Notes under the pieces: generated by a model
What the model was told of the DNA's origin: nothing
Databases searched by the model: none
The model's input: only the letters and a program-made list of their open reading frames with translations
Assembly: GCA_017301995.1 (NCBI GenBank)
Contig: JAFLEH010000011.1
Location: 62,001-126,000, forward strand
DNA: 64,000 bases
Reading direction: 5' to 3'
DNA from: Verrucomicrobiota bacterium
GTDB lineage: Bacteria > Verrucomicrobiota > Verrucomicrobiia > Verrucomicrobiales > Akkermansiaceae
Part shown: positions 34,201 through 43,691 of the stretch, in pieces
How the letters are laid out: every line of letters begins with the position of its first letter
Position numbering within the stretch: the stretch's first letter is position 1
Position numbers and translations under genes: made by a program

Positions 34201-36939
34201 TCATGAAACAACCTCCGCGCACCGATCACACAGTCCGTTGGCACCGGCCGGTTCGTGGCGGCGGCAGCGGGGGCAGAGCGGGTGGTCCGTTTTGCGGGCG
34301 GTGGCGGACAGCGCGTGGCCGGTTGTGGCGGTTAGGCCGGCGATGATGAAGAACTCGGTGGCGAAGTCGCGGTCGTCGAGGAGCGGGAGGAGTTCCGCGT
34401 CGATTTCCGGCACGATGAGGTCCACTTCCGCCTCGTTGTTGCGGGTGAATTCCTTGGCTTGGATGCAGCCCTCGATGGCGGTTTGGATTGCGTATTTGAT
34501 CTCGAAAAGGCGGGCCGCCTGTTTGCTAACCACGCCGGGCGCGAAGGCCGGATCGGGAACGGGGAAGTCCTGCTCGTGGACCGATCCGGTGGTGAAGGGC
34601 GCGTGTTCCCATGCCTCGTCGGCCGTGAAGGCGAGGATTGGAGCGAGCAGTTTGGACAGGCTGTTGAAAATCGCGTGCATGGCGTGCTGTGACGCCAAGC
34701 GGCGCGGCGAGTCGGCGGCGTCGCAATACATCCGATCTTTCGTGGCGTCGATGTACACCGCGGATAGATCGTGGGTGCAGAAGTTGTTGAGGGCATTGAA
34801 CACCTTGCGGAATTCGTAGGTTTCGTAGCCCTTGATGCACTCCGTTTCGGTCTCGTGCAGGCGTTCGAGGATCCAGCGGTCGAGGAACGGGTATTGGTCC
34901 GCGGCCGGAGCTCTGTTGGGATCGAATCCATCGAGATTTCCCAACAGAATCCGCAGCGTGTTGCGCAGGCGGCGATAGGGTTCGGCCACTTGTTTGAACA
35001 GGTCCTCGCCAAAGGGCACCTCGTTCTGCCAATCCACGCTTGAAACCCAGAGCCGCACGATGTCGGCGCCGTATTTGTTATAAAAATGGGCGGCGTCGAT
35101 CGGTTTTCCGGCCTTCTCGGCTTCGGATTTGGAGAGTTTTTTCTTATCCTTGTCCACTACGAAGCCGTGGGTCATCACGGTCTTGTAGGGTGCCTTTCCG
35201 CGGTAGGCCGCGCTGAGCATGAGCGAGCTTTGGAACCAGCCGCGGTGCTGGTCGGTGGCTTCCAGATAGAGATCGCAGGGCGCGTGAAGTTCCGGATGGG
35301 CGTCGAGTACGGAAACGTGGGAGCAACCGGAGTCGATCCACACGTCGAGTGTGTCCCGGCATTTTTTCACGCCTTCCGGCAGGCCGAGTTTCGCGGCGAG
35401 TTCGGCGTCGGATAGCTCGAACCAGATGTTGGTGCCGTGGGTTTCGACAAGGTTGGCGACTTTGTTAGCGAGTTCTTCGGATAGGATCGCCTTGCCGGAT
35501 TCATCGAAGAACACCGGCAGTGGAACACCCCAGGTGCGCTGGCGGGAGATGCACCAGTCCGGGCGGGCTTCGACGGTGCCGTGGATGCGGTTGCGGCCCC
35601 ACGCGGGCAGCCATTGGACCTGGTCGATCTCGTGCAGCGCCAGGCCTCGGAGGTTTTCCAGTGAAATGAAGAACTGTTCGACCGCTCGGAAGATGATCGG
35701 GGTTTTGGAGCGCCAGCAATGCGGATAGGAATGGCGGTAGGTCTCGCGGGCTAGCAGTTTTCCGCGCTCGGCGAGGATCTCGATGATTCGTTCGTTGGAT
35801 TTGAAAACGTGGACGCCGGTGAGTTCGTCGAGTCCGACCTCGGCGGTGAACTTGCCGTCGTCATCGACCGGGGAAAGCACACCGAGGCCGTTCTGCTGGC
35901 CGGCCACGTAGTCGTCCGCGCCGTGTCCGGGTGCGATGTGGACCGCGCCGGTGCCGGTGTCGGTGGTGACGAAGTTGGCGAGGATAAGTTTCGACTCGCG
36001 GTCGAGGAACGGATGGAGGGCGGACAAGCCTTCGAGATCGCGGCCTTTCAGTTCAGCCGTGGTCTCGGTTAGGGCAAGGCCTGAGGCCGCGCAAAACGCC
36101 TCCACGAGTTCGCGGACGATGACATAGGTTCCCGATTTTTCGGCACCCTGGTATTTTCCGACAACGTAGGTGAACTCCGGATGGACGGCGATGCCGAGGT
36201 TTGCCGGAAGCGTCCACGGGGTGGTGGTCCAGATGACCATGGAGGCGCCGAGCAACGGCGACGCGGACTGAAGTCCGCGCTCCATGAGGGGGAACTCCAC
36301 GAAGATGGCCGGGCTTTCCTTGTCCTGGTATTCCACTTCGGCTTCGGCGAGTGCGGTTTTTGCGCCGTAGGACCACTGGACCGGCTTTTTGGATTGATAG
36401 ATCGCGCCGCTGGCCACGAGTTTGGCGAACACCCGGAGGATGCCCGCCTCGTAGGCCGGATTCATGGTTAGATAGGGTTTGTACCAATCGCCGAACACCC
36501 CGAGACGGCGGAACGAGTTGCGCTGGATGTCGATGAAACGGTTGGCAAACTCGGTACAGCGGCGGCGGATCTCGCCGGGTTCGAGTCCGGCGGCTTCCTT
36601 GACCACCTTGAACTCGATCGGCAGTCCGTGGCAGTCCCAACCGGGGATGAATGGCGCGGTGAAGCCGGCCATGGTTTTGCTTTTCACCACCAGATCCTTG
36701 AGCAGCTTGTTGAGCGCGGTGCCCATGTGAACATCGCCGTTGGCAAAAGGCGGGCCGTCGTGAAGGATGAATTCGGGGGCTTTTTGCGCACGGCGGCGGG
36801 CGATAATCCGCTGATACAGGCCATCGGCTTCCCAGCGATCGAGCCGCTTGGGTTCGTTCTCGACCAGGTCACCCCGCATTGGGAAGGTGGTCTGGGGCAG
36901 GGACAGGCTGTCTTTGTAGGATTGGGCGGATTCGCTCAT
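34201..36939 (-). CDS. ileS: Isoleucyl-tRNA synthetase
   Basis: A 912-residue class I synthetase. The HIGH-type motif is HMGT (residues 71-74) in GPPFANGDVHMGTALNK; WTTTPWTLPANLGIAV marks the editing domain, KKLSKSEAEK (near residue 600) is the KMSKS loop and the C-terminus is a zinc finger CPRCRRHEPAGANGLCDRC. Start ATG at 36939 (MSESAQSYKDSL) is typical. Odd point: in the editing domain, residues 220-226 are encoded by a 21-bp hairpin element also found at 52751 between genes. lspA follows. Confidence 0.97.
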   Translation of the reverse strand: MSESAQSYKDSLSLPQTTFPMRGDLVENEPKRLDRWEADGLYQRIIARRRAQKAPEFILHDGPPFANGDVHMGTALNKLLKDLVVKSKTMAGFTAPFIPGWDCHGLPIEFKVVKEAAGLEPGEIRRRCTEFANRFIDIQRNSFRRLGVFGDWYKPYLTMNPAYEAGILRVFAKLVASGAIYQSKKPVQWSYGAKTALAEAEVEYQDKESPAIFVEFPLMERGLQSASPLLGASMVIWTTTPWTLPANLGIAVHPEFTYVVGKYQGAEKSGTYVIVRELVEAFCAASGLALTETTAELKGRDLEGLSALHPFLDRESKLILANFVTTDTGTGAVHIAPGHGADDYVAGQQNGLGVLSPVDDDGKFTAEVGLDELTGVHVFKSNERIIEILAERGKLLARETYRHSYPHCWRSKTPIIFRAVEQFFISLENLRGLALHEIDQVQWLPAWGRNRIHGTVEARPDWCISRQRTWGVPLPVFFDESGKAILSEELANKVANLVETHGTNIWFELSDAELAAKLGLPEGVKKCRDTLDVWIDSGCSHVSVLDAHPELHAPCDLYLEATDQHRGWFQSSLMLSAAYRGKAPYKTVMTHGFVVDKDKKKLSKSEAEKAGKPIDAAHFYNKYGADIVRLWVSSVDWQNEVPFGEDLFKQVAEPYRRLRNTLRILLGNLDGFDPNRAPAADQYPFLDRWILERLHETETECIKGYETYEFRKVFNALNNFCTHDLSAVYIDATKDRMYCDAADSPRRLASQHAMHAIFNSLSKLLAPILAFTADEAWEHAPFTTGSVHEQDFPVPDPAFAPGVVSKQAARLFEIKYAIQTAIEGCIQAKEFTRNNEAEVDLIVPEIDAELLPLLDDRDFATEFFIIAGLTATTGHALSATARKTDHPLCPRCRRHEPAGANGLCDRCAEVVS
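36263..36283. repeat. 21-bp hairpin element inside ileS
   Basis: GCGGACTGAAGTCCGC followed by GCTCC, identical over all 21 bases to the intergenic copy at 52751-52771. Read in the ileS frame it encodes ERGLQSA at residues 220-226, just before the conserved WTTTPWTLP region. The 7-bp arms form a tight hairpin. Confidence 0.8.
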
Positions 36940-37127
36940 GACGGGGCGCGGACCGTAGCAGCCTCCGGGGGAGGGGTCAACCACGGGATTGCGGGCAAAA
37001 CGCGACAGTCGGGTGGCACTTCGCCCCGTCTCGGATTCACCGGGCCGGCCGCATGGTCCACATCCGGCTTGACCTAGGGGTGTTCGGCACCACGATTGGC
37101 CCGGATTAACCGGTCTATCCCGATGCC

Positions 37128-38771
37128 ATGAAACTTGCCACCCTTCCGCTGATGTTCCCGCTTGTATCGATTTGCTTCGCAGCCGATCCGATTCCAATTG
37201 ATCGAAATCCATCCGTGTTAGTGACTGGGAACAATGAACCAGCTGCCAAGGGAAAATTCGAACCCACCTGGAAATCGTTGGAACAATACGAGACGCCCGA
37301 ATGGTTCCGCGACGCGAAATTCGGCATCTGGGCACACTGGGGGCCGCAATGTCAGCCGGAGGCGGGTGATTGGTATGCGCGCCACATGTATCTCGATGGC
37401 GAGTGGCAGAACAAGTTCCACAATGAGCGGTTCGGGCATCCGTCGAAGTTCGGCTTCAAGGATGTGATCCGCTCGTGGAAGGCTGAAAAGTGGGATCCGG
37501 AGCGGCTGGTGGCCCTCTACAAACGCACCGGCGCGAAATACTTCTTTGCCATGGCCAACCACCATGACAATCTGGACATGTGGGACAGCCGCCACCAACC
37601 CTGGAACTCGGTTAGGGTGGGTCCGAAAAAAGACATCATCGGCGGCTGGGCCAAGGCCGCCCGGAAGCAGGGACTGCCCTTTGGAGTGAGCGTGCACGCC
37701 GCCCATGCTTGGTCGTGGTATGAACCGGCCCAGGGATCTGACAAGGCTGGCGTTGCCAATGATGGCAAACTCACCAAGGCCGATGGCAAAGACACCTGGT
37801 GGGACGGGCTCGATCCGCAGGATCTCTACGCTCAGAACCACCCGCCGAGCCCGGACTTCATGAACCCGGGTCTGATCCACTCGCGGTGGAACTGGGGCAA
37901 CGGAGTCACCCCTCCCGATGGCGCATACTGCCAGAAATTCTATGACCGGACCGCCGATCTGATCACCCGCTATCAACCGGACCTGATCTACTTCGACGAC
38001 ACCGCCCTGCCGCTTTGGCCGGTTAGTGACGCGGGTCTGAAAATCGCCGCCCATTTCTATAACTCGAACCTCAAACGCAGCGGCGGCAAGCGGAACGGCG
38101 TGCTGTTTGGCAAGATCCTCAACGACGACCAACTCAAGTGCCTGACCTGGGACATCGAACGCGGAGTTCCCAACAAATCGCTGCCCTATCCATGGCAGAC
38201 CGACACCTGCATCGGGGGCTGGCACTATGACCGTGGCATTTATGATCGCGGCCACTACAAGAGCGCCAAAGCGGTGATCCACATGCTCGCCGATATTGTC
38301 AGCAAGAACGGCAACCTGCTGCTCAACGTTCCGGTCCGGGGCGACGGTTCGATCGATGAAAAGGAAGTTCGGGTTCTGGAGGGCATCGCCGCATGGATGA
38401 AGGTGAACGGCGAGGGCATCTTCGCCACGCGCCCGTGGAAAGTCTTCGGCGAAGGCCCGGCGAGCGCCGGCGCGGAGCTGTCCGCGCAGGGGTTCAACGA
38501 GGGCAAAGGCAAGCCGTTCACCGCCGAGGATGTGCGCTACACCGTTTCCAAGGACGGGAGAACGATCTATGCGATCGTGATGGGTGTTCCTGACAAAGCG
38601 CTGCGTCTAACCGAGCTTGGCCGGTCTTCCGGTTCCATTGTGCGTTCGATCGGCCTCTTGGGCGGAGGGGCATCGGTCACTTGGAAGCAGGAGGACGATG
38701 CGGTGGTCATTCAGGCACCCGCATTGAAACCCGTCGCGCCGGAAGCGATCGTATTCCGGATTTCGATCTGA
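37128..38771 (+). CDS. Exported GH29-type alpha-L-fucosidase
   Basis: A 547-residue protein with a signal peptide (cleavage near residue 19). The GH29 barrel is marked by WFRDAKFGIWAHWGPQC, GAKYFFAMANHHDNLDMWDS and PDLIYFDDTALP with Asp290/Asp291, the position of the GH29 nucleophile; NGNLLLNVPVRGDGSID and a beta domain end the protein. These enzymes release alpha-linked fucose with retention. Upstream is ileS in the opposite orientation. Substrate linkage is unknown. Its presence with a GH95 enzyme and two sulfatases suggests use of sulfated fucose-containing glycans. Confidence 0.94.
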   Translation: MKLATLPLMFPLVSICFAADPIPIDRNPSVLVTGNNEPAAKGKFEPTWKSLEQYETPEWFRDAKFGIWAHWGPQCQPEAGDWYARHMYLDGEWQNKFHNERFGHPSKFGFKDVIRSWKAEKWDPERLVALYKRTGAKYFFAMANHHDNLDMWDSRHQPWNSVRVGPKKDIIGGWAKAARKQGLPFGVSVHAAHAWSWYEPAQGSDKAGVANDGKLTKADGKDTWWDGLDPQDLYAQNHPPSPDFMNPGLIHSRWNWGNGVTPPDGAYCQKFYDRTADLITRYQPDLIYFDDTALPLWPVSDAGLKIAAHFYNSNLKRSGGKRNGVLFGKILNDDQLKCLTWDIERGVPNKSLPYPWQTDTCIGGWHYDRGIYDRGHYKSAKAVIHMLADIVSKNGNLLLNVPVRGDGSIDEKEVRVLEGIAAWMKVNGEGIFATRPWKVFGEGPASAGAELSAQGFNEGKGKPFTAEDVRYTVSKDGRTIYAIVMGVPDKALRLTELGRSSGSIVRSIGLLGGGASVTWKQEDDAVVIQAPALKPVAPEAIVFRISI

Positions 38772-38782
38772 GGGACAGGCTG

Positions 38783-39025
38783 TTAGCGACGCTCCATCCA
38801 CAGCATCGCGAGCTTTCCTGCTCCGAACGACAGAAGGATGTTTCCCGCACACGCCGGGAAGACAAACAGAATGACCATGATGATCTCCCTGATCGGCCGA
38901 TCGCAAAGCCAAACCACCACAATGGCCATTGGCATAAGGATGCCCCCCATCGCCAAAAATTGGTAGGAATTGGGGTGGGAGAAACAGAAAGCCAACCAAG
39001 CGGCTCCCGCTGACTGGAAAGGCAT
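38783..39025 (-). CDS. Small hydrophobic protein, unknown function
   Basis: An 80-residue membrane protein with hydrophobic segments at about residues 5-20, 25-42 and 46-66 and a short basic end. No family recognised. The start may instead be the ATG at 39061, giving 92 residues; the ATG at 39025 is chosen because the hydrophobic part begins there. It converges with the fucosidase gene, only 11 bases apart, and follows the floA group on the same strand. Confidence 0.55.
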   Translation of the reverse strand: MPFQSAGAAWLAFCFSHPNSYQFLAMGGILMPMAIVVVWLCDRPIREIIMVILFVFPACAGNILLSFGAGKLAMLWMERR

Positions 39026-39077
39026 GGTAAGGAAAAAATCTTTCCGGAAACGCGGATCCATGGAGGGGATACCTCGC

Positions 39078-39617
39078 TCACCTCAACCCCACCGGACGGT
39101 CGAGGATCTCCTTGAGGACGAAAGCCCGCCGGATTTCGCGGGGGTTGCGGAGGCGGCGGTGGAGGACGCCATGATGGGCCGGGGCGGGGCGGTGGGCGGT
39201 TGGAGCGGTCGCGGAGGACGGCTCCGGAGCGGCGGTCGCGCTTGCCTCGCGGAGTGCCCGGATGCGCTCCTCGAGCTGGCGCTGGCGGGCGAGTTCGGCA
39301 TCGGTGTTGGTCGTTGTGGAGATTGCAACTGATGCCATCCCCCGCAGCGGCGGCGGTGGGGCCGGAGGCGGGGCCTGCCTAAGCGGCGGTGGGCCCGCGG
39401 GCGCCTGCGTTGTTCTAACCAACGGTGGTGGCGTGTAGGGCTTGCGGCGCGGCGGAGTGGGATCCGCCTGGCCGTCGGGTGCGTAGATTTCCCGCATCGT
39501 CGGTCCCGACTGCTGCTTCCTGGTTTTCGCCGCATCGAGGATTTTTTGCAGCAGGGCGATGCCCACGATCACCACGAAGATGATCGCGCGCAGATGTTCC
39601 TCAATGAACTCGGGCAT
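39078..39617 (-). CDS. Single-pass membrane protein with Pro-rich linker
   Basis: A 179-residue protein with one membrane helix near the N-terminus (EHLRAIIFVVIVGIALL), a long Pro/Ala-rich region, a charged helix (ELARQRQLEERIRALRE) and the closing motif RRAFVLKEILDRPVGLR. That last motif is recurrent in planctomycete and verrucomicrobial proteins of unknown function; this statement is from memory. It begins 23 bases after the floA stop, so it is the last or near-last gene of the nfeD-floA operon. Confidence 0.7.
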   Translation of the reverse strand: MPEFIEEHLRAIIFVVIVGIALLQKILDAAKTRKQQSGPTMREIYAPDGQADPTPPRRKPYTPPPLVRTTQAPAGPPPLRQAPPPAPPPPLRGMASVAISTTTNTDAELARQRQLEERIRALREASATAAPEPSSATAPTAHRPAPAHHGVLHRRLRNPREIRRAFVLKEILDRPVGLR

Positions 39618-39640
39618 GGATGTTGGATGTTGGAAAGGGA

Positions 39641-40639
39641 TCAGGCGCCGTCACCTTTGGCGATGCTGCCGCGCATCTGGGTGTCCGACTTGATGTTCTC
39701 CATCCGATAGTAGTCCATCACTCCGAGGTTGCCGCTGCGGAACGCATCGGCGAGCGCGAGCGGCACCTGAGCCTCGGCCTCGACCACCTTGGCCCGCATT
39801 TCGGAAACCCGCGCGATCATTTCCTGCTCGAGCGCGACAGCCGCCGCGCGGCGGATTTCGGCCTGGGCCTGGGCCATGTTCTTGTTCGCCTCGGCCTGGG
39901 CCACCTGCAACTGCGCGCCGACGTTTTCACCGACGTCCACGTCGGCGATGTCGATGGATAGAATTTCGAATGCGGTGCCGACATCAAGGCCGCGGTGCAG
40001 CACGACTTTGGAGATGCTGTCCGGGCTTTCCAGCACCGACTTGTAGGATTCCGCGGAGCCGATGGTGGTGACGATGCCCTCGCCGACGCGGGCGATGATG
40101 GTTTCCTCTTTCGCGCCGCCGACGAAGCGGTCGAGGTTGGTGCGGACGGTGACGCGGGCGCGGACTTTCACCTGGATGCCGTCCTTGGCCACGCCGTCGA
40201 TGGTGGTGCGGCCGGATGCGGGATTCGGGCAGTCGATGACCTTCGGGTCCACCGAGGTGCGGACCGCTTCGACCACACTCTTGCCGGAGCCCTTGGTGGC
40301 GAGGTCGATGGCGCAGGCGCGGTTCCAATCCAGTTCGATGCCCGCCTTGCGCGCGGCGATCAGCGCGTGGATGGTGGGCAGCACGTTGCCGCCGGCCAGG
40401 AAGTGGGCTTCGATGTCATTGATGGGAATCTCGATGCCCGCCTTTTTCGCGGTGATTCGGGCGTCCACCACGGCACCGTAGGGCACCTGGCGGAGCCGCA
40501 TCGCGACGAGATCGGTGAAGCCGACGTAGGCGCCGGCCAGCCAGGCGCGGAGCCAGACGTTGAAGAATGCCACGAGAATGCCGAAAACCAGCAGCCCGAG
40601 GATGGCGAGGATGATGATGAAGATATAGCCGGGGTTCAT
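39641..40639 (-). CDS. floA: Flotillin-like protein FloA
   Basis: A 332-residue SPFH-type scaffold protein. An N-terminal membrane hairpin ([21 protein letters not shown]) is followed by the flotillin core ([57 protein letters not shown]) and an Ala/Glu-rich helix ([21 protein letters not shown]). FloA organises membrane microdomains. Its start overlaps the stop of the short NfeD gene by four bases. The family normally pairs with NfeD, as here. Confidence 0.96.
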   Translation of the reverse strand: MNPGYIFIIILAILGLLVFGILVAFFNVWLRAWLAGAYVGFTDLVAMRLRQVPYGAVVDARITAKKAGIEIPINDIEAHFLAGGNVLPTIHALIAARKAGIELDWNRACAIDLATKGSGKSVVEAVRTSVDPKVIDCPNPASGRTTIDGVAKDGIQVKVRARVTVRTNLDRFVGGAKEETIIARVGEGIVTTIGSAESYKSVLESPDSISKVVLHRGLDVGTAFEILSIDIADVDVGENVGAQLQVAQAEANKNMAQAQAEIRRAAAVALEQEMIARVSEMRAKVVEAEAQVPLALADAFRSGNLGVMDYYRMENIKSDTQMRGSIAKGDGA

Positions 40640-41115
40640 GATGCGGATGGGGTCTGGGATACGATCAGGCGGAAATTGTCGGCCCCGATCACCTCGAGGT
40701 CCGCGCCGGCCGGGGCCTGTCCCGACTGGCAGAACGCCTCGTAGCGTTGTCCGTCAATCCGGACATAGCCACTGGGCGAAAGCAAGGTTAGAGCGGTGGC
40801 GGGTTTTCCGACCAGCGCCTTCGCGCTATCGTCGAGCGCCGCGCTCACGCCGGTCATCTCGGCGGTTAGAAACGCGCGTTTTCCGATCCGGGTGCGGGGC
40901 AGGACGCGGAGTTCCAGCCAGAATGCCGTTAGGCCCAGCAGGAGAGCCGCCACCACCGCGAGCAGTCCGCCGCCGACCCCGAAATCCAGAAACGCCATCA
41001 CACAGCCGCCGAACAGCATCAATCCGCCGATGGCGCCGAGCACGCCTCCCGGCACGAGCACTTCCGCGACGAGCAGCAGGATTCCGACGGCGAATAGCAG
41101 GATGATGAGGGTCAT
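40636..41115 (-). CDS. Short NfeD-family protein
   Basis: A 159-residue protein: three hydrophobic segments (about residues 2-17, 20-45 and 47-70) and a C-terminal OB fold ([31 protein letters not shown], the SGxVxIxGxxxxA pattern of NfeD). It overlaps the long NfeD gene before it and floA after it by four bases each, so the three are tightly coupled. Short NfeD proteins bind flotillin partners. Confidence 0.93.
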   Translation of the reverse strand: MTLIILLFAVGILLLVAEVLVPGGVLGAIGGLMLFGGCVMAFLDFGVGGGLLAVVAALLLGLTAFWLELRVLPRTRIGKRAFLTAEMTGVSAALDDSAKALVGKPATALTLLSPSGYVRIDGQRYEAFCQSGQAPAGADLEVIGADNFRLIVSQTPSAS

Positions 41116-42569
41116 GACAGGCGGTTTTCCACAATGAGTCCGAATTCCGAAACGGCGGTGACCGTCACTTTGGCACCGGTTTCCGCGAAGCCCATAGCCA
41201 TACGGGCCTCGTAGCGCCGACCGTTCAACTCGATCTGGCCGCTGGGGAAAAGCGGTGTCGCGGCGACCGCCTCGCGGCCGATGAGTTCCGAGCCGGTTCG
41301 ATCAGTGCTGGCGACCAAAGGCTTGCCGGCGACCGGTTCGCCGCCCACCGCGGCCTCAAGCACCAGGCGGTTCCACGGGCCGCCGTTGGGGAGGAAACGC
41401 AGCAGCAGCATGAACGCGCCCACCGCGATGCCGACTCCGACAAGCACGTTGATCAGCGGACGCAGGAACACGTCGCCGGATAGAGTCACGGGTTCGTTAG
41501 GCCAGAGATCGGCCATCGACCACACCAGCGAACCTAACATCAATGTGAGTCCGCAGACCGCCATGATCGCGGTGCCGGGGAAGAAAAACACCTCCACCAC
41601 CAGCAGGATCACGCCAAGCACGAAGAAGATCGCCGGTTCATGCCCGGAAAGCCCCGCCGAGTAGTGGCCGAAGAAAACGAGCGCCAGCAATACCCCGCCG
41701 GCGATGCCGAAAACGCCGAAGCCCGGGGTTTTGAACTCGATGAACAGGAACAGGATGCCCAGCGACATCAGGATCGGCGCGAGGTTGGTGATGTATTGGG
41801 CGAGGTTTTCCGACCAGGAAAGTTCGACACGGGAAACCGTGTAGCCGCCTTTTCCGTGCAGTTTGTCGAGCAAGTCGTCGAGGTTGTCGGCGACCCCGGA
41901 GGCCAACAATGGCAGGGGCGGGTCGCCGTAGGTCTTGGTCGCCTCGCCGGAGGTTAGGGTCAGCACCTTCTCGCCCTTCGGCTTGATCACCGTGTCGCCG
42001 ATCTTCAGCTCGTATTCGCTGTCGATCATCGCGGAAACCACTTGGGCGCGGTACCCCTTGTCGGCGGTTAGGGCGCGGATCCGGGCCATCAGGAAACTGA
42101 TCAGCTTGCCTTTCATGGACGGCTCCAGGTCGCTACCGTCCGGATTGACCGGCGTGGCCGCACCCATCACACCGGCCGGCGCGAAATAGATCTCATCGGT
42201 CCCGGACGCGATGAGCGCGCCTGCCGACATCGCTTCGTCGTGGACGAAGGTCACGGTCTTTCCCGGGAATTTCTCCAGCGCCTCGAGGATTTCAAAGGTG
42301 ACGTCCACCCTGCCGCCCGGCGTTTTCATGTCGATCACCACGGTGTCGGCTTTCTGATGGATCGCCTCCTTGAGGCCACGCCGGACGACGTAGAGGATCG
42401 GTTGGTCGATTCCCTCGCGAATCGGGATGACCACCACTTTCGCGTGCTTGGCGGGCGGGGCGGGGGCTTCGGGAGCGGCGGGCGCGGGCCGGGTCTCCTG
42501 CGCGAGGCAGGCCGGAGCCAGCAGCACGGCAAGCGCGAGCATCCGCAGTTGTTTCAACCAATCCTTCAC
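41112..42569 (-). CDS. Long NfeD protein with ClpP-like serine protease domain
   Basis: A 485-residue membrane protein: signal peptide, Pro/Ala linker, then a ClpP-class protease domain (VVVIPIREGIDQPILYVVRRGL, VIDMKTPGGRVD, EAMSAGALIASG with the nucleophile Ser115), a block of hydrophobic helices (about residues 255-385) and a C-terminal OB domain (SGQIELNGRRYEA). Relatives cleave membrane proteins such as stomatins; the stomatin-like partner here is FloA, two genes downstream. It is the first gene of the operon. Confidence 0.94.
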   Translation of the reverse strand: MKDWLKQLRMLALAVLLAPACLAQETRPAPAAPEAPAPPAKHAKVVVIPIREGIDQPILYVVRRGLKEAIHQKADTVVIDMKTPGGRVDVTFEILEALEKFPGKTVTFVHDEAMSAGALIASGTDEIYFAPAGVMGAATPVNPDGSDLEPSMKGKLISFLMARIRALTADKGYRAQVVSAMIDSEYELKIGDTVIKPKGEKVLTLTSGEATKTYGDPPLPLLASGVADNLDDLLDKLHGKGGYTVSRVELSWSENLAQYITNLAPILMSLGILFLFIEFKTPGFGVFGIAGGVLLALVFFGHYSAGLSGHEPAIFFVLGVILLVVEVFFFPGTAIMAVCGLTLMLGSLVWSMADLWPNEPVTLSGDVFLRPLINVLVGVGIAVGAFMLLLRFLPNGGPWNRLVLEAAVGGEPVAGKPLVASTDRTGSELIGREAVAATPLFPSGQIELNGRRYEARMAMGFAETGAKVTVTAVSEFGLIVENRLS

Positions 42570-42794
42570 GCCGGGATTCTTCGATGTTTATCCGGCTGGA
42601 AGCAAGTCCAAAAATCCTTCGGGTTTCCACTCGTGGGGGCGGGCATCCCCAAAAGCCGAGGAAAGCGACCCTTTCACGCGGCGGTCATTTGGAAGGCAAG
42701 CCGTCCGAGGCGGCATGCTGCGGCGGTTGGTGGAAATCGCGAAGGAGGGGGGCGGAGACGGATTGCCCGGGGAAAGATGCCGTTAGGCCGGGTT

Positions 42795-43568
42795 TCAGAA
42801 CCTGTATTCAAGCCCCAACAATAAGCCGTGGCTGGTGACATCGTAGTTGAAGCCGCCATCGGTGTAGTCGATTCCCAAGGCGCGGTAGCCGATCGCCGCG
42901 GAAGCGTTCTCGCTGATGCGGTAGCCGATCGCGGCCATGGCCTGCCAGGTCAACTTGGATGAGACGTCGAAGCCGCCGACATCAGCCACGGCGCGGACGA
43001 AAAACCGATCGGTAAGATCGTGGTGGAAGCGGATGCCCAGAATCGGATCCACCCATGACTCATCGGCGGAGGTGGCGAGGGCCGGACCCATTGTGGGTTG
43101 TACATTCAGGTCGGATTCGATCCAGTTGGCGCGGACTCCTCCGTAGCAATCGAGACGGGTCGTTTCGGTTTCGACCAGTCGGTAGAATACGGCGAAGTTT
43201 CCGATGAACTGCTCCATTTCGGTGTCAAAGCGGGCCACGGGGGTTGTATTCGAAGGGCTCAGTTTCGCATAGAAAAGATCGGTCATGAAGCTCCAGCGGC
43301 CCTTGCCGACTTCGACGAGCCCCATGAAGCTGAAATCGAGATTGTCAAAGATGTCGGTGAACTTCACATCGACGGGAGCGGTGGTGCCTTTGACGGTCAT
43401 ATCGCCGTCAAGGCGGGTGGTCCAGATGTACATGGAGGTGCTGATCCTCCAACCGGAGTCCGTGGTGGTGGTGAGTTGGGGTTCGTCAAGTGACGGTACG
43501 GTGGTGCCTGCCAGAGCCGGAATGGCAGCAAGCAGGAAAGCGGTTGCGATGGTGGTTCTGGTTTTCAT
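42795..43568 (-). CDS. Outer-membrane beta-barrel protein
   Basis: A 257-residue protein with a signal peptide (AAIPALAG) and alternating amphipathic strands ending in the C-terminal aromatic (LLLGLEYRF) typical of outer-membrane barrels. Strands such as WRISTSMYIWTTRLDG, AVFYRLVETETTRLDCYGGVRANWI and GYRISENASAAIGYRALGIDY support an OmpA/OmpW-like barrel of 8 to 10 strands. It precedes nothing on the same strand closely; the porin and sulfatase upstream face the same way and may be related in function. Confidence 0.82.
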   Translation of the reverse strand: MKTRTTIATAFLLAAIPALAGTTVPSLDEPQLTTTTDSGWRISTSMYIWTTRLDGDMTVKGTTAPVDVKFTDIFDNLDFSFMGLVEVGKGRWSFMTDLFYAKLSPSNTTPVARFDTEMEQFIGNFAVFYRLVETETTRLDCYGGVRANWIESDLNVQPTMGPALATSADESWVDPILGIRFHHDLTDRFFVRAVADVGGFDVSSKLTWQAMAAIGYRISENASAAIGYRALGIDYTDGGFNYDVTSHGLLLGLEYRF

Positions 43569-43691
43569 GTTTGGAGGTGGTGGATGGTGGATAGGGTATT
43601 AGGCGGGCGCCGACTTCTGCTGCCGGTGTTGCTGTTCCAGTTGCCGTCGGCATCTTTCTTGTCAACATTGCCGTTGCGGGCGACATAGAAG

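Noticed and set aside
37218..38282. 354-codon minus-strand frame opposite the GH29 gene
   Set aside because: The plus-strand fucosidase has a signal peptide and conserved motifs; the reverse frame is a shadow.
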